Assembly (NCBI GenBank): GCA_004293265.1
Contig: RDXZ01000018.1
Location: forward strand, 1-47,319
Length of the DNA: 47,319 nucleotides
Origin: Bacteroidota bacterium
Lineage (GTDB): Bacteria; Bacteroidota; Bacteroidia; Cytophagales; Microscillaceae
Direction: 5' to 3'
Shown here piece by piece: positions 30,531 to 39,954 of this stretch (position 1 is the stretch's first letter; each line of letters opens with the position of its first letter). The notes beneath the pieces are model-generated. The model ran no database searches and was not told the origin of the DNA. It was given only the letters and a program-made list of their open reading frames with translations. The translations under genes were made by a program, and so were the position numbers.

Positions 30531-30620
30531 ATATAACTTATAACAATTTTATAATCATTACTATTTGATTATAAACCTGTTATAATCTTAAAATTTATAT
30601 GTTATTTGGTTTCTGTTCCT
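30516..30620. repeat. Nested inverted repeat upstream of the DUF488-fusion gene
   Basis: Outer AGGAACAG / CTGTTCCT; inner TTATAACAATTTTATAATC / GATTATAAACCTGTTATAA (17 of 19 paired). Confidence 0.7.
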
Positions 30621-30714
30621 AAAAGATAAATGACGGGTTTTGAGAAAAAAATTTTTAATTAAAAAATAACTAAAACAATGTTATTTTTTCTGAAAAACAT
30701 GTAATTTTGCACTT

Positions 30715-31605
30715 ATGATGTATTACCGCAGAAAAGTATTATTAGCATTATTAGAAACCTTTGGAGGAAGTTTGGGAAAAACAAGCCTCCAAAAGTTGTT
30801 GTTTCTTTTTTCTGAAAAATTAGAAAAGCCCATTTTTGATTTTGTGCCTTATCAGTATGGTTGTTATTCTTATCAATCTGTATGGGATTTGGGTGCATTG
30901 TCTTTAAAAAATTTTATTGAAGTAAAACGTACTTTTTGGCAGTTAAAAAATGTAAATGCAAATTATATTTCTTTGCTTAAAGAAAATGATCAGCAAAAAC
31001 TAACTGACTTGTTTCAAGATTTCAATAGTTTTTCCAGTCAAAAATTACTACACTTTACCTATTTAAAATATCCTTATTATGCTACAAAAAGTAAAATATT
31101 AAAAAAAGTATTGTCCACGCCTGAAATCACAATGATAAAAGAAAGCATTGAAAAAAGTAAAGATACTATTTTACATACCATTGGTTATGAAGGTATAAGT
31201 TTGGAAACGTATTTGAATAAATTAATCAAAGCAGATGTTAAGTTACTTTGTGATGTAAGAAAAAATCCGTTCAGTCAAAAATTTGGATTTTCAAAAGACA
31301 TGTTATCAAATACTTGCAAAGCAATGGGTATAAAATATTTGCATTTACCAGCATTAGGCATTCAAAGCGAAAAAAGACAAAACCTAAAAACGCAAACAGA
31401 TTATGACTTACTTTTCATGGAATATGCTACTGACACTTTGCCAGAAGCAGAAATATATATAAATGAAATACTTATACTATTAAAAAAATATAAAAGAATT
31501 GCCTTGACTTGTTTTGAGGCTCACCACTGCCAATGTCATAGAGGTATATTAGCAAAATATATTATTGAATTACCTGAATCTAACTTTGAATTAAAACACT
31601 TGTAA
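30715..31605 (+). CDS. DUF488-domain protein with an N-terminal SocA/Panacea-like extension
   Basis: C-terminal HTIGYEGISLETYLNKLI...LLCDVRKNPFSQKFGFSK...LTCFEAHHCQCHRGILAKYI (DUF488 hallmarks); N-terminal KTSLQKLLFLFSE...YGCYSYQ. Confidence 0.75.
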   Translation: MMYYRRKVLLALLETFGGSLGKTSLQKLLFLFSEKLEKPIFDFVPYQYGCYSYQSVWDLGALSLKNFIEVKRTFWQLKNVNANYISLLKENDQQKLTDLFQDFNSFSSQKLLHFTYLKYPYYATKSKILKKVLSTPEITMIKESIEKSKDTILHTIGYEGISLETYLNKLIKADVKLLCDVRKNPFSQKFGFSKDMLSNTCKAMGIKYLHLPALGIQSEKRQNLKTQTDYDLLFMEYATDTLPEAEIYINEILILLKKYKRIALTCFEAHHCQCHRGILAKYIIELPESNFELKHL

Positions 31606-31611
31606 AAATAT

Positions 31612-32421
31612 ATGGCACTTACAAAAGTACTTATTACCGTAAAAACATACCCTACTATCTCAACAAAATATGATGAATTGGTTTGTACTGCAGGTTTTCG
31701 AGAAGATGGTAGTTGGGTACGCATCTACCCCATACAATTTCGTCAATTGCAGTACAATGACCAATACAAAAAATATGAATGGATTGAGATTGATATAGAA
31801 AAAAATACATCTGATTTTCGTCCTGAAAGTTACAGACCACATAGTTTAGATACTGAACCTAATATCTTAGGAAAAATTGATACAAAGAATTTTTGGGCAG
31901 AACGTAAAAAAGTATGTCTAAATAAGATTTATACCAATCTTACCATACTTATTGCAGAAGCAAAAGATAACTGTACATCTTTGGCTACTTTCAAACCCAC
32001 AAAAATCATTGATTTTATATATGAGGAAGTAGAGAGGGAATGGGATGCTAAAAAAATAACTGCTATGAAGCAAACTAACCTTTTTCAATCAGTTGAAAAT
32101 GAAAACTTTGAAGTCGTCCAAAAACTACCTTTCAAATTTAGTTATATATTTGAAGATGATGAAGGTAAAAAAAGTACACTTATGATAGAAGATTGGGAAT
32201 TAGGAGCATTGTATTGGAATTGTTTAAAAGATGCTAAAGATGAAAAAGTTGCTTGTCAAAAAGTAAAAGAGAAATATTTTGATAACTTTACCATCAAAAA
32301 TGATTTATATTTTTTCTTAGGTACTACAAGAGAACATCATTTTGTAAGTAAAAATCCCTTTATTATTATAGGACTTTTTTACCCTTTAAAAGAAGACAAA
32401 ATACAAGGGAAACTATTTTGA
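31612..32421 (+). CDS. Conserved-looking protein of unknown function, co-transcribed with the DUF488 fusion
   Basis: 6-nt gap to upstream gene; ELVCTAGFREDGSWVRIYPIQFR, MIEDWELGALYWNCLKD, FFLGTTREHHFVSKNPFIIIGLFYP. Confidence 0.75.
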   Translation: MALTKVLITVKTYPTISTKYDELVCTAGFREDGSWVRIYPIQFRQLQYNDQYKKYEWIEIDIEKNTSDFRPESYRPHSLDTEPNILGKIDTKNFWAERKKVCLNKIYTNLTILIAEAKDNCTSLATFKPTKIIDFIYEEVEREWDAKKITAMKQTNLFQSVENENFEVVQKLPFKFSYIFEDDEGKKSTLMIEDWELGALYWNCLKDAKDEKVACQKVKEKYFDNFTIKNDLYFFLGTTREHHFVSKNPFIIIGLFYPLKEDKIQGKLF

Positions 32422-32455
32422 AAAAAATATTCGTATATAAATAACCAATAATGTT

Positions 32456-32601
32456 GTTAATGTAATGCTTTATCCTGCTGAACGAAGTGAAGCGACTGCT
32501 TGTTGAATAGCATTTGGTAAACGTAAATTCATATTTTTCGCTTCACTCAAAATCAGTTTGATTTTAAACCTCAAATCAGATAAAAACATTACATGTATAA
32601 C
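32456..32601. repeat. Imperfect inverted-repeat element, about 146 nt, possibly MITE-like
   Basis: Ends GTTAATGTAATGCTTTATC / GATAAAAACATTACATGTATAAC; inner AGTGAAGCG / CGCTTCACT; AAAATCA-gtt-TGATTTT. Confidence 0.55.
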
Positions 32602-32770
32602 ACTACCAAATAACCAAACCCAAATACTCAAAAAATAGCAAATTATCAAATTTCTTTATTTGCTCTTTATATCTAAAACAAGTTATTCTAAAAAAGACAA
32701 TATGTTTTTATATTTCATCAACGAACGATTAAAAAAACTTCTCGGTAATTACAAGTATGTTTCATATATT

Positions 32771-32806
32771 AAAAAAAAGAGGAACAAAAGTTCCCCTTTT
32801 TTATTT
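32771..32806 (-). terminator. Terminator of the glucan-utilisation locus
   Basis: AAAAAAAAGAGGAAC-aaaa-GTTCCCCTTTTTT hairpin with T tract on either strand. Confidence 0.7.
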
Positions 32807-32824
32807 TAGAAAAAATTTAGTAAT

Positions 32825-35800
32825 TTACCTCTTAATCATTTTTTTCACTGCTTTACCTTTTTCTGTACTGAAATGTAAGAAATAAGTACCTTGTGCAAAT
32901 TTACTTACATCAAAACTTGTTTCGATTTCATTTTCAGGCATTTGTAAAGTTGCGATTGATTTACCCATCACATCTCTTACTTCTATTGATACCATTCTCA
33001 ATATTTGTGGCAAACGTACTTTTATTGTTTCGTTAGCAGGATTAGGATAAATTGTGATTGCTTGCGCGAAGGCATTTGATTCTAAAGACAATATACTTGA
33101 AGTAGTGGCTTCATCTGAACACGCTTCTAATTGATTAGGTGCTGTTCCTCTCACTGCACAAACTTGATAAGTATAAGCACTTGCTAAGGGTGCTGAGGCA
33201 TCAGTATAAGTAGTAACGTTGGCAGCAGTAGTAAAAATAGGGCTATATGTTCCCGTAGGTGATGCTTTTCTTTTAATAACAAAACCTGCCTCATTGTTTG
33301 AGTTATCAGCCCATTGCAAACTTACTGCTGTATTTCCATTCGTCAAATTCAGTGTAAGATTAGTAGGAGCCATAGGTGCTGTCATCAAAGTAGTTGCATC
33401 AGCCGCTACCGATTGATTTTGTCCAAATATATTAAAATTCTCAATTTTATAAAAATATCGTGTCAATTCGGTCAAACCAGTATCCGTATAATTAAGGGTA
33501 TTGGCAGATAAATTAGCTACTACACTATATGTTCCTGTTAAAGTTGAAGACCTTAATACTCTCACGCCTGTTTCATTTGTTGCTCCATCAGTCCAATTCA
33601 AAACGATTGATGTTCCACCTACTTGGGCTACCGCAGTCAAAGCAGTTGGTGTAGCATCAGGTACATTTGTTGAGATTGAAATTTCATTTGAGTAAGTTCT
33701 TGTTTCGCTCATTCCTGCTCCTTTGATAGAGGCTACTCTATAAAAATAAGTATTTCCAGCCATAATTGTCGCATCAGAAGTGGAAGTTGTATTAGCTGCC
33801 AAATTACTTGCTCCTAAATCTGTGTATGTACCTGCCACGCCTGTTTTTCTTTGTACTCTAAAACCAACTTCATCTGTAGAATTATCAGTCCATTGTAAAT
33901 TGACAGATGAAGCGGTTAAATTTGATGAAATTAAATTGGAAGGAGCCACAGGAGGTGAAGCCAAAGTGGTTACTTGCAAACTATTTGAGGTAGTAGTACC
34001 ATTCACATTAAATGCTACAATCGTATAAGTATAAGTAGTTTGTTGCGCTACTGTATTATCTACATAGGACGTAGCAGTAGGTGGAAGCGTGATTGTTTCA
34101 CATACGGTATTAGCAGGTGCTATACATCTTCTTATGGTAATTCCCGTTGCATTGCTTGTAACATTTGTTCCTGACCAGTTAAGTGTTACCGCACTTGTAT
34201 TGCTGATAATAGAAGGAGATGCCGTTACAAGATTAGCCATAATGGTAGGAGTTGCCAATAAATTTACCATTTGAACATCTGTAAACAAACGATATTCACC
34301 AGGTCCTAATGTAACTGCCTGATAACCAGGTGGATTAAGATTGGTTACATTAAAAGTAGCATTATTTTCAAAATAACTATACCAAGTTCCTGTATGATTA
34401 AACCTAACACCAATCGTTTGACTGACTACATCAAAATTAGTTACAATCACAATATTAGCTTGGTTTGGATTAGTTGGACTTGCATTAAAAGGCTCAGGCT
34501 GGATTCGAAGTTGTTTTACCAGACCTGAAAAATCACCTTCATATATTTGCACATTGGTTGCCATAAACGCATCATATTTTAATTTTAATTGGTTTACTGC
34601 CGCATAAAATTTATACAAATCATTTCTGTTTGCATTTTGGTCAAAACTTTGAGGAGGAGAAAATGCCAAAGGTTTTGGGTCTGTTCTACATTGGTCGCCT
34701 GTTCCTTGTGTTCCATTAGGACAACGATTTAAAGAAAAATCATAGCCTAACTCTCCAAATTGCCAAATCATTTTTGGTCCCGTAATAGGCATTTGCATCA
34801 AAATAGCAGGTTCTACTCTTTTTAGTGCAGTGTTGAGTGTTCTTACGTTGTGTCCTTGTCCTGCTTGAGAAGTATTACCAAATTGCAAGGCTTTATACAT
34901 AACCCTTTCTTCGTCGTGGCTTTCCATATAGCTAATCACACGTGGTTGTTGGAAAGCATTTGAACCTTGGTCAAAGTCAGCCACAGCAATAGAGTTGTTA
35001 GAAGCAAAGCCCATAATATTTTGTGCGTATCTTTGTTCCATATTTCTCCACATCATCATACCACCTTGTGCTGTACCACCTAAAAGAGGGTCATTTAATC
35101 TATAATCTGCATATTCTTTTTCTTCTGCACCACCTTCACCCAAAAATTCTAAGATAACATAAGAAGTGCCATCTGCCTGCCATTGCCAATCTGCAATGCG
35201 TTTGATATTAGCTACACGCCCTGCATCATAAGCATTCCACGCACCTACATCAGTTGTGTTTCTTTGTGTAAAACCTTTGGCTAAATCATAGCGATAACCA
35301 TCGATTTTATACTCATTTATCCAATATTTAATGACTCTTTCTGCAAATTTTCTTGTATAAGGTGAATCGTGATTGAAATCTTGAAACACGTTAAAAGGGT
35401 GAGTAGCTTGCACATTAAACCAAGGGTTATTAGCAGATGGTTGATTTGTGGCACTATTCCAATACATTTTACAGCCAGGAAATTCAAATTCTGCTTGATT
35501 TAATACAATGTCTAATACAACCGCAATACCTCTTTGGTGGCATTTATCAATCAATTCCTTTAATTTTTCTCTTGTTCCATACATTTTATCTACCGCAGTG
35601 TAAAAAATCGGAGAATACCCCCAACCAATATTACCCGTAAATTCATTGACAGGCATCAATTGTAATACATTGATACCTAAATTTTGGATATAGTCTAATC
35701 TATTGATAACATCTTGAAAATTTCTATTAGCATCAAAATCGTGTACCCATAATTCATAGATATTCAAACGTTTTTTATCAGGTTTTACAAAATTCAAAGT

Positions 35801-37030
35801 AGCATTTGACCAAGCATAAGGCATTTGTCCTGTTTGTAGTACTGAAACAAAACCATTTTGTCCCGCAGGATAGGGAGTAGGATTTGGATAAGAAACAGCA
35901 GAAATAAATTGGTCATTATTGGGGTCTAATACTTTTTCAGAATACATTTCAGCTATTTTTACCAAATTTTCATTCAAATCATATACCCAATACTGAAAAC
36001 GGTATTCTACGCCAGGTGTAAGTCCTTGTAATTCTATCCAATAACGATTATTATCAGGGTTCGAACCTGCACCACTTCCACCATAATTGGGAGTTTGACG
36101 CATCAAATAATTTGGATTCAGTTGCCAATTATTAAAATCACCCACCACATATACAAATTTTTTCTCAGGGGCGGTCATTGCTAAAGTTAATCTACTAGCA
36201 TCGGTAGAATTATAAGTAATACCATCTAAAATCCCTGAGGGAACTGCTTGTGAGGTAGGCGTTTGTCTAATTAAAAAATTAGCTGTTCTTGTGATGGGCG
36301 CACCAGCAGTAGGTGTTCCGATTACTTCAACATTATAACCTGCAGTAGCAGAAACTATATTTAATGTATGGTTTAGAGATGTAGCATTATTTTGAGCTGC
36401 AACTTGTGTACCATTCACTCTAATTACTAAATTTCCTGCAATATTTGCAGTAGCACTGATATTGATAGTGTTTCCTACGTTTACAAAAGAATTTGAGGGA
36501 ATACTTGTACTTAAAGCCACATCAAACGTTCCTTGATTGACATTCAAAAAAATATCTTGTCCTGTAGAAGATTTACCTTCTTTACAAGCAGTAGCCACTC
36601 CACTAAAATTTCCACAAGCACCATTTTCACGCAATACCATACCTACTCTAAAAATTGGGGTAGTAGAAGGTGCAACCAAAGGAGCACCAAACATACTTCT
36701 AATTCCATTAGGCAAAGTCAAAGTATAGATATTAGTTGTACCTGTTCTTGTGAACTTAGGCTGTGCCGCTGGGTCTCCCCAAGTTCCCGGTACATTTGTC
36801 CAAGTTGTACCATTGGCATCTGTTAAGATTGCTCCTATGTGTGCGGTAATACTCGTAACACTGGCAGGGAGGTTAGCCAAAGCCTGCCCTTGACTTTGTG
36901 TTGCGTCATACGTGAGCGTAACCGCCTGATTTGCCGTAAAAATAGCAGGATTAGCAGATATTTGTGCCTTTAACCCATAAATATTGAGAATAAAGACAAA
37001 TAAAAAACTTAATAAATACGTTTTTTTCAT
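32825..37030 (-). CDS. GH13 alpha-amylase-family protein with FN3 repeats and T9SS C-terminal sorting domain
   Basis: DGYRYDLAKGF, VILEFLGEGG, YMESHDEERV catalytic regions; three FN3-like repeats; C-terminal ITIYPNPANETIKVRL...GTYFLHFSTEKGKAVKKMIKR. Confidence 0.93.
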   Translation of the reverse strand: MKKTYLLSFLFVFILNIYGLKAQISANPAIFTANQAVTLTYDATQSQGQALANLPASVTSITAHIGAILTDANGTTWTNVPGTWGDPAAQPKFTRTGTTNIYTLTLPNGIRSMFGAPLVAPSTTPIFRVGMVLRENGACGNFSGVATACKEGKSSTGQDIFLNVNQGTFDVALSTSIPSNSFVNVGNTINISATANIAGNLVIRVNGTQVAAQNNATSLNHTLNIVSATAGYNVEVIGTPTAGAPITRTANFLIRQTPTSQAVPSGILDGITYNSTDASRLTLAMTAPEKKFVYVVGDFNNWQLNPNYLMRQTPNYGGSGAGSNPDNNRYWIELQGLTPGVEYRFQYWVYDLNENLVKIAEMYSEKVLDPNNDQFISAVSYPNPTPYPAGQNGFVSVLQTGQMPYAWSNATLNFVKPDKKRLNIYELWVHDFDANRNFQDVINRLDYIQNLGINVLQLMPVNEFTGNIGWGYSPIFYTAVDKMYGTREKLKELIDKCHQRGIAVVLDIVLNQAEFEFPGCKMYWNSATNQPSANNPWFNVQATHPFNVFQDFNHDSPYTRKFAERVIKYWINEYKIDGYRYDLAKGFTQRNTTDVGAWNAYDAGRVANIKRIADWQWQADGTSYVILEFLGEGGAEEKEYADYRLNDPLLGGTAQGGMMMWRNMEQRYAQNIMGFASNNSIAVADFDQGSNAFQQPRVISYMESHDEERVMYKALQFGNTSQAGQGHNVRTLNTALKRVEPAILMQMPITGPKMIWQFGELGYDFSLNRCPNGTQGTGDQCRTDPKPLAFSPPQSFDQNANRNDLYKFYAAVNQLKLKYDAFMATNVQIYEGDFSGLVKQLRIQPEPFNASPTNPNQANIVIVTNFDVVSQTIGVRFNHTGTWYSYFENNATFNVTNLNPPGYQAVTLGPGEYRLFTDVQMVNLLATPTIMANLVTASPSIISNTSAVTLNWSGTNVTSNATGITIRRCIAPANTVCETITLPPTATSYVDNTVAQQTTYTYTIVAFNVNGTTTSNSLQVTTLASPPVAPSNLISSNLTASSVNLQWTDNSTDEVGFRVQRKTGVAGTYTDLGASNLAANTTSTSDATIMAGNTYFYRVASIKGAGMSETRTYSNEISISTNVPDATPTALTAVAQVGGTSIVLNWTDGATNETGVRVLRSSTLTGTYSVVANLSANTLNYTDTGLTELTRYFYKIENFNIFGQNQSVAADATTLMTAPMAPTNLTLNLTNGNTAVSLQWADNSNNEAGFVIKRKASPTGTYSPIFTTAANVTTYTDASAPLASAYTYQVCAVRGTAPNQLEACSDEATTSSILSLESNAFAQAITIYPNPANETIKVRLPQILRMVSIEVRDVMGKSIATLQMPENEIETSFDVSKFAQGTYFLHFSTEKGKAVKKMIKR

Positions 37031-37152
37031 TGTTCTAAAAAGGTTTAAAATTATAATAATATTAATATTTGTTTATACTTTTTTAAGTTGTTAAGTAAAC
37101 TAAAAAAAAAGAGAATTGTTTAAAAATAGTAACACTTTTTTTTCAAGGTAAA

Positions 37153-37187
37153 AAAATAACGTAAGACGTTTTTTCTTACGTTATTTT
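37153..37187. terminator. Intercistronic hairpin between SusE-like and amylase genes
   Basis: AAAATAACGTAAGA / TCTTACGTTATTTT, perfect 14-bp stem. Confidence 0.65.
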
Positions 37188-37206
37188 AATATTTTTATGA
37201 AAAAAA

Positions 37207-38370
37207 TTACTGAATTGTATAAGTATAATTACCTGATGGGTCTAAAACCAAAGTAACTACTTTATTGGCACCTCCAGTAACAGGTATATTTGAACCACCG
37301 TAAGTCATAGAACCGCTTGCTCCGCCTAAATTGATAGGCCAATCTCCTGCTCTAAATTTCATATCATTCGTGGTCAAAGTAACAGGAGCAGATTTCCAAG
37401 TATAAGAACCCTTAAATACACCTGGAGAAACAGGTTGTAAAGTCATAGCCGTTTCGCTACCCCAACCACCTGGTGTGGCATCGCCTATAATACCCCAATT
37501 AGTTCTTACTACTTCTAATTTTTTAGGAGTAGTAACAAAATTTAGAGTAATACGATAAAATCCATTACCTGCAGTAGGTAAAGGGCAATCTGTATTACCA
37601 TTATTCACTATATCGGCTGTATAACCTGTAAAAGTAGAACCACTGATAGGATCAGTAGACATGCCATTTATTTGAGATCCCAAAAGACTCGTAGTGTTTG
37701 AAGCAAGTTCCCAATCACCATTCCAAGAACCTATAGTTGGTAAGAATTTGAATGAACCATCAATATAAGCATATATTTCAAATATACCATCAGCAATTCT
37801 TTTCATCGGTATAGCAGCAGCATTGTTCCAACCTGCTGAAGTTCCACCTCCTACAAGATTCATTGTTAATGGATAGTTAGGTTTGCGAAATAAGCTTACT
37901 AAAAACGGAGAAGGTGCTAAAGTTTTTTTACCTGAAGCAGAAGTCGCTTCTACTGTCCATTTAAGATTAACAGTCGAGCCATACGCCACAGACAAAGAAC
38001 CTAATTCGTCATCTAATCGTTGATTAGTAAGGGTTAAAACTGGATTTTTTCCCATGTTATCCGATACAAAACTTAATAATGGTGCATTAAAATTAGGTGT
38101 AGTTGCTAACACTGCCAACCATTTGTAAGTAACCAAAGAACCATCGTTAGAAGTGGTTGCGTCCCAAGTAATTGTTTTGGTATCTGTTGGGAGTGCTACT
38201 TCAACGGTTACGGTTTGTCCACTGGCTGGTGCAACGAGTCTAAAAGCTGAAAAATCAGTTTTTATTGATAAAACATCTGGCATTTTAGGCTCAGGATATT
38301 TTTTTTCGCAAGACCACAATACCAAAGTAAATAAAATTGGTAAAAGTAATAAATAACGATATATTTTCAT
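37207..38370 (-). CDS. SusE-like starch-binding outer-membrane lipoprotein
   Basis: Lipobox LVLWSCEKK; SusE-like N-terminal Ig-like region and SusE/F-like beta-sandwich repeats; position in SusCD locus. Confidence 0.8.
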   Translation of the reverse strand: MKIYRYLLLLPILFTLVLWSCEKKYPEPKMPDVLSIKTDFSAFRLVAPASGQTVTVEVALPTDTKTITWDATTSNDGSLVTYKWLAVLATTPNFNAPLLSFVSDNMGKNPVLTLTNQRLDDELGSLSVAYGSTVNLKWTVEATSASGKKTLAPSPFLVSLFRKPNYPLTMNLVGGGTSAGWNNAAAIPMKRIADGIFEIYAYIDGSFKFLPTIGSWNGDWELASNTTSLLGSQINGMSTDPISGSTFTGYTADIVNNGNTDCPLPTAGNGFYRITLNFVTTPKKLEVVRTNWGIIGDATPGGWGSETAMTLQPVSPGVFKGSYTWKSAPVTLTTNDMKFRAGDWPINLGGASGSMTYGGSNIPVTGGANKVVTLVLDPSGNYTYTIQ

Positions 38371-38397
38371 ATTTTTATAAATAAAAATGTTTTTGTT

Positions 38398-39273
38398 TTA
38401 TTGAGCTCTGAATAAATTAGAAACTTTTTGACCACCATTTATATTTTGGTCGTTTTGGCTTCTTACAGTATAACGAATCTTAGTTAAGCGTTGTCCCGCA
38501 GGTATTGTAAAAAATCTATTGGGTACAAAAGTATAAGTAAACATTTTGTTACCTTTGTCAATCATTCGCATAGATGGTGTTGTACTTGTGCCTACGTTTG
38601 CTTGTGAAACAGGGATAGTATTGTTACCATTGATATCACCTTCAATATATAAGTAAACAGTAGTTGATGCTTTCATCGCTGCATTATCTTCTAAGTTTTG
38701 GTCATAAATAATCGTTACAACATCTTCTTGTGAATAGTTAGCAGGAAATGTTCTTGTTTCTGTTGGAATATATACAGGACCTACAAAAGGAATTTCTATA
38801 TCTCCAGATTTAATACCACCATCACCATTTTTACCTTTTACTAAGAAGCCAAGTCTTGTAGCCGTTTCTGGGCGACCTGCCGCTACTGCGACTTGCTTTG
38901 CTTGATTATAGGTTATAGCAACAAACTCTTTTACAGATGGAATAACAATAGACCATTTGTATTTATCAGCACCTGCAGCACCTACCTGAGTCATACGATT
39001 TGCCTCATTAGAATTTAGCCACTGACCATTAGTTGGTGCATCAGAACCTATAAATGCCCAAATATAAATAGGTTTGTTGGCATCAACTTCTGCTTTTAAA
39101 ACAGGTACACCTGATACATCTACTATCAATTTAATAGGATCACTGAAACCAAAAGAAGGTACATTACTAATAAAAGAATTATTAGTAGAGGCATTAATCG
39201 GAATATTTATTTGTGCTTGTGCTACAAAGGCAAAAGCAAGCACGCTTAATAAAGAAAAAAATATTTTTTTCAT
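38398..39273 (-). CDS. Exported protein of unknown function in glucan locus
   Basis: Signal peptide AFVAQAQ; two beta-sandwich-like segments; gene order. Confidence 0.6.
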   Translation of the reverse strand: MKKIFFSLLSVLAFAFVAQAQINIPINASTNNSFISNVPSFGFSDPIKLIVDVSGVPVLKAEVDANKPIYIWAFIGSDAPTNGQWLNSNEANRMTQVGAAGADKYKWSIVIPSVKEFVAITYNQAKQVAVAAGRPETATRLGFLVKGKNGDGGIKSGDIEIPFVGPVYIPTETRTFPANYSQEDVVTIIYDQNLEDNAAMKASTTVYLYIEGDINGNNTIPVSQANVGTSTTPSMRMIDKGNKMFTYTFVPNRFFTIPAGQRLTKIRYTVRSQNDQNINGGQKVSNLFRAQ

Positions 39274-39297
39274 GTGTTTAATAATTTTAATAGTGAT

Positions 39298-39837
39298 TTA
39301 TTGACGAGTAAATTCATACTCATAAAACAAAAACATAGTACGTTTATCAGGGTCTGGGTTAGCACTTGCGGCATCTCTGCGTTCCATACGCAAAGTCAAA
39401 CGATCTTTATCTATCATTTTTACAACAAATCTACCTACTGTTGTTACATTTGGGTCTGAAAACATAATCACATTCGCAAAAACAGGATGATTTACTGACC
39501 AATTTCCACTCGTTAAAGCCAAATAATTAGGGGCAGTACCAGGTGTAAGTGTGTAGGTAGTTGGTCTATTTTGTGCGTCTAAATTAAAAGTAATCGTGTA
39601 ATCAGAAAATGGATAATTACTCGTAATATCTTGTTGTTGTACTGACACAGGAAAACCATTATCGATGGCTTCTTGGTCATATTGTGTTACTTTACTTGCT
39701 TTCCAAGTTCCTTTCAAATAAGTCGTTTTGATCGACAAAGGCTCTACCAATTCGGGGTAGTTAGGGCGACAACCATTGATAGAAACAAACGCTACCAACA
39801 ATAATAAATAAGCCCAATTATGAATGTTTTTTTTCAT
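39298..39837 (-). CDS. Lipocalin-like lipoprotein (DUF5004-like)
   Basis: Lipobox SINGCRPNYPEL; LKGTWKASKVTQYDQEAIDNGFP. Confidence 0.65.
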   Translation of the reverse strand: MKKNIHNWAYLLLLVAFVSINGCRPNYPELVEPLSIKTTYLKGTWKASKVTQYDQEAIDNGFPVSVQQQDITSNYPFSDYTITFNLDAQNRPTTYTLTPGTAPNYLALTSGNWSVNHPVFANVIMFSDPNVTTVGRFVVKMIDKDRLTLRMERRDAASANPDPDKRTMFLFYEYEFTRQ

Positions 39838-39910
39838 TTTGAATAATATTTTATTTTATATTTATACTAAATAACCACAAATAGTAAATAATTTGTATAG
39901 AAAAATGTTT

Positions 39911-39948
39911 AAATAATTTGGAAATAATAAAATATTTCCAAATTATTT
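39911..39948. terminator. Intercistronic hairpin downstream of susD-like gene
   Basis: AAATAATTTGGAAATA / TATTTCCAAATTATTT, perfect 16-bp stem. Confidence 0.65.
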
Positions 39949-39954
39949 ATTTTT

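Noticed and set aside
31536-31842. Short minus-strand ORFs under the DUF488 pair
   Set aside because: Overlap well-supported plus-strand genes and have no motifs.
33219-34274. Series of plus-strand ORFs (65-82 aa) across the amylase FN3 region
   Set aside because: Antisense shadows of a strongly supported 1401-aa minus-strand gene; low-complexity products and no independent promoter or RBS evidence.
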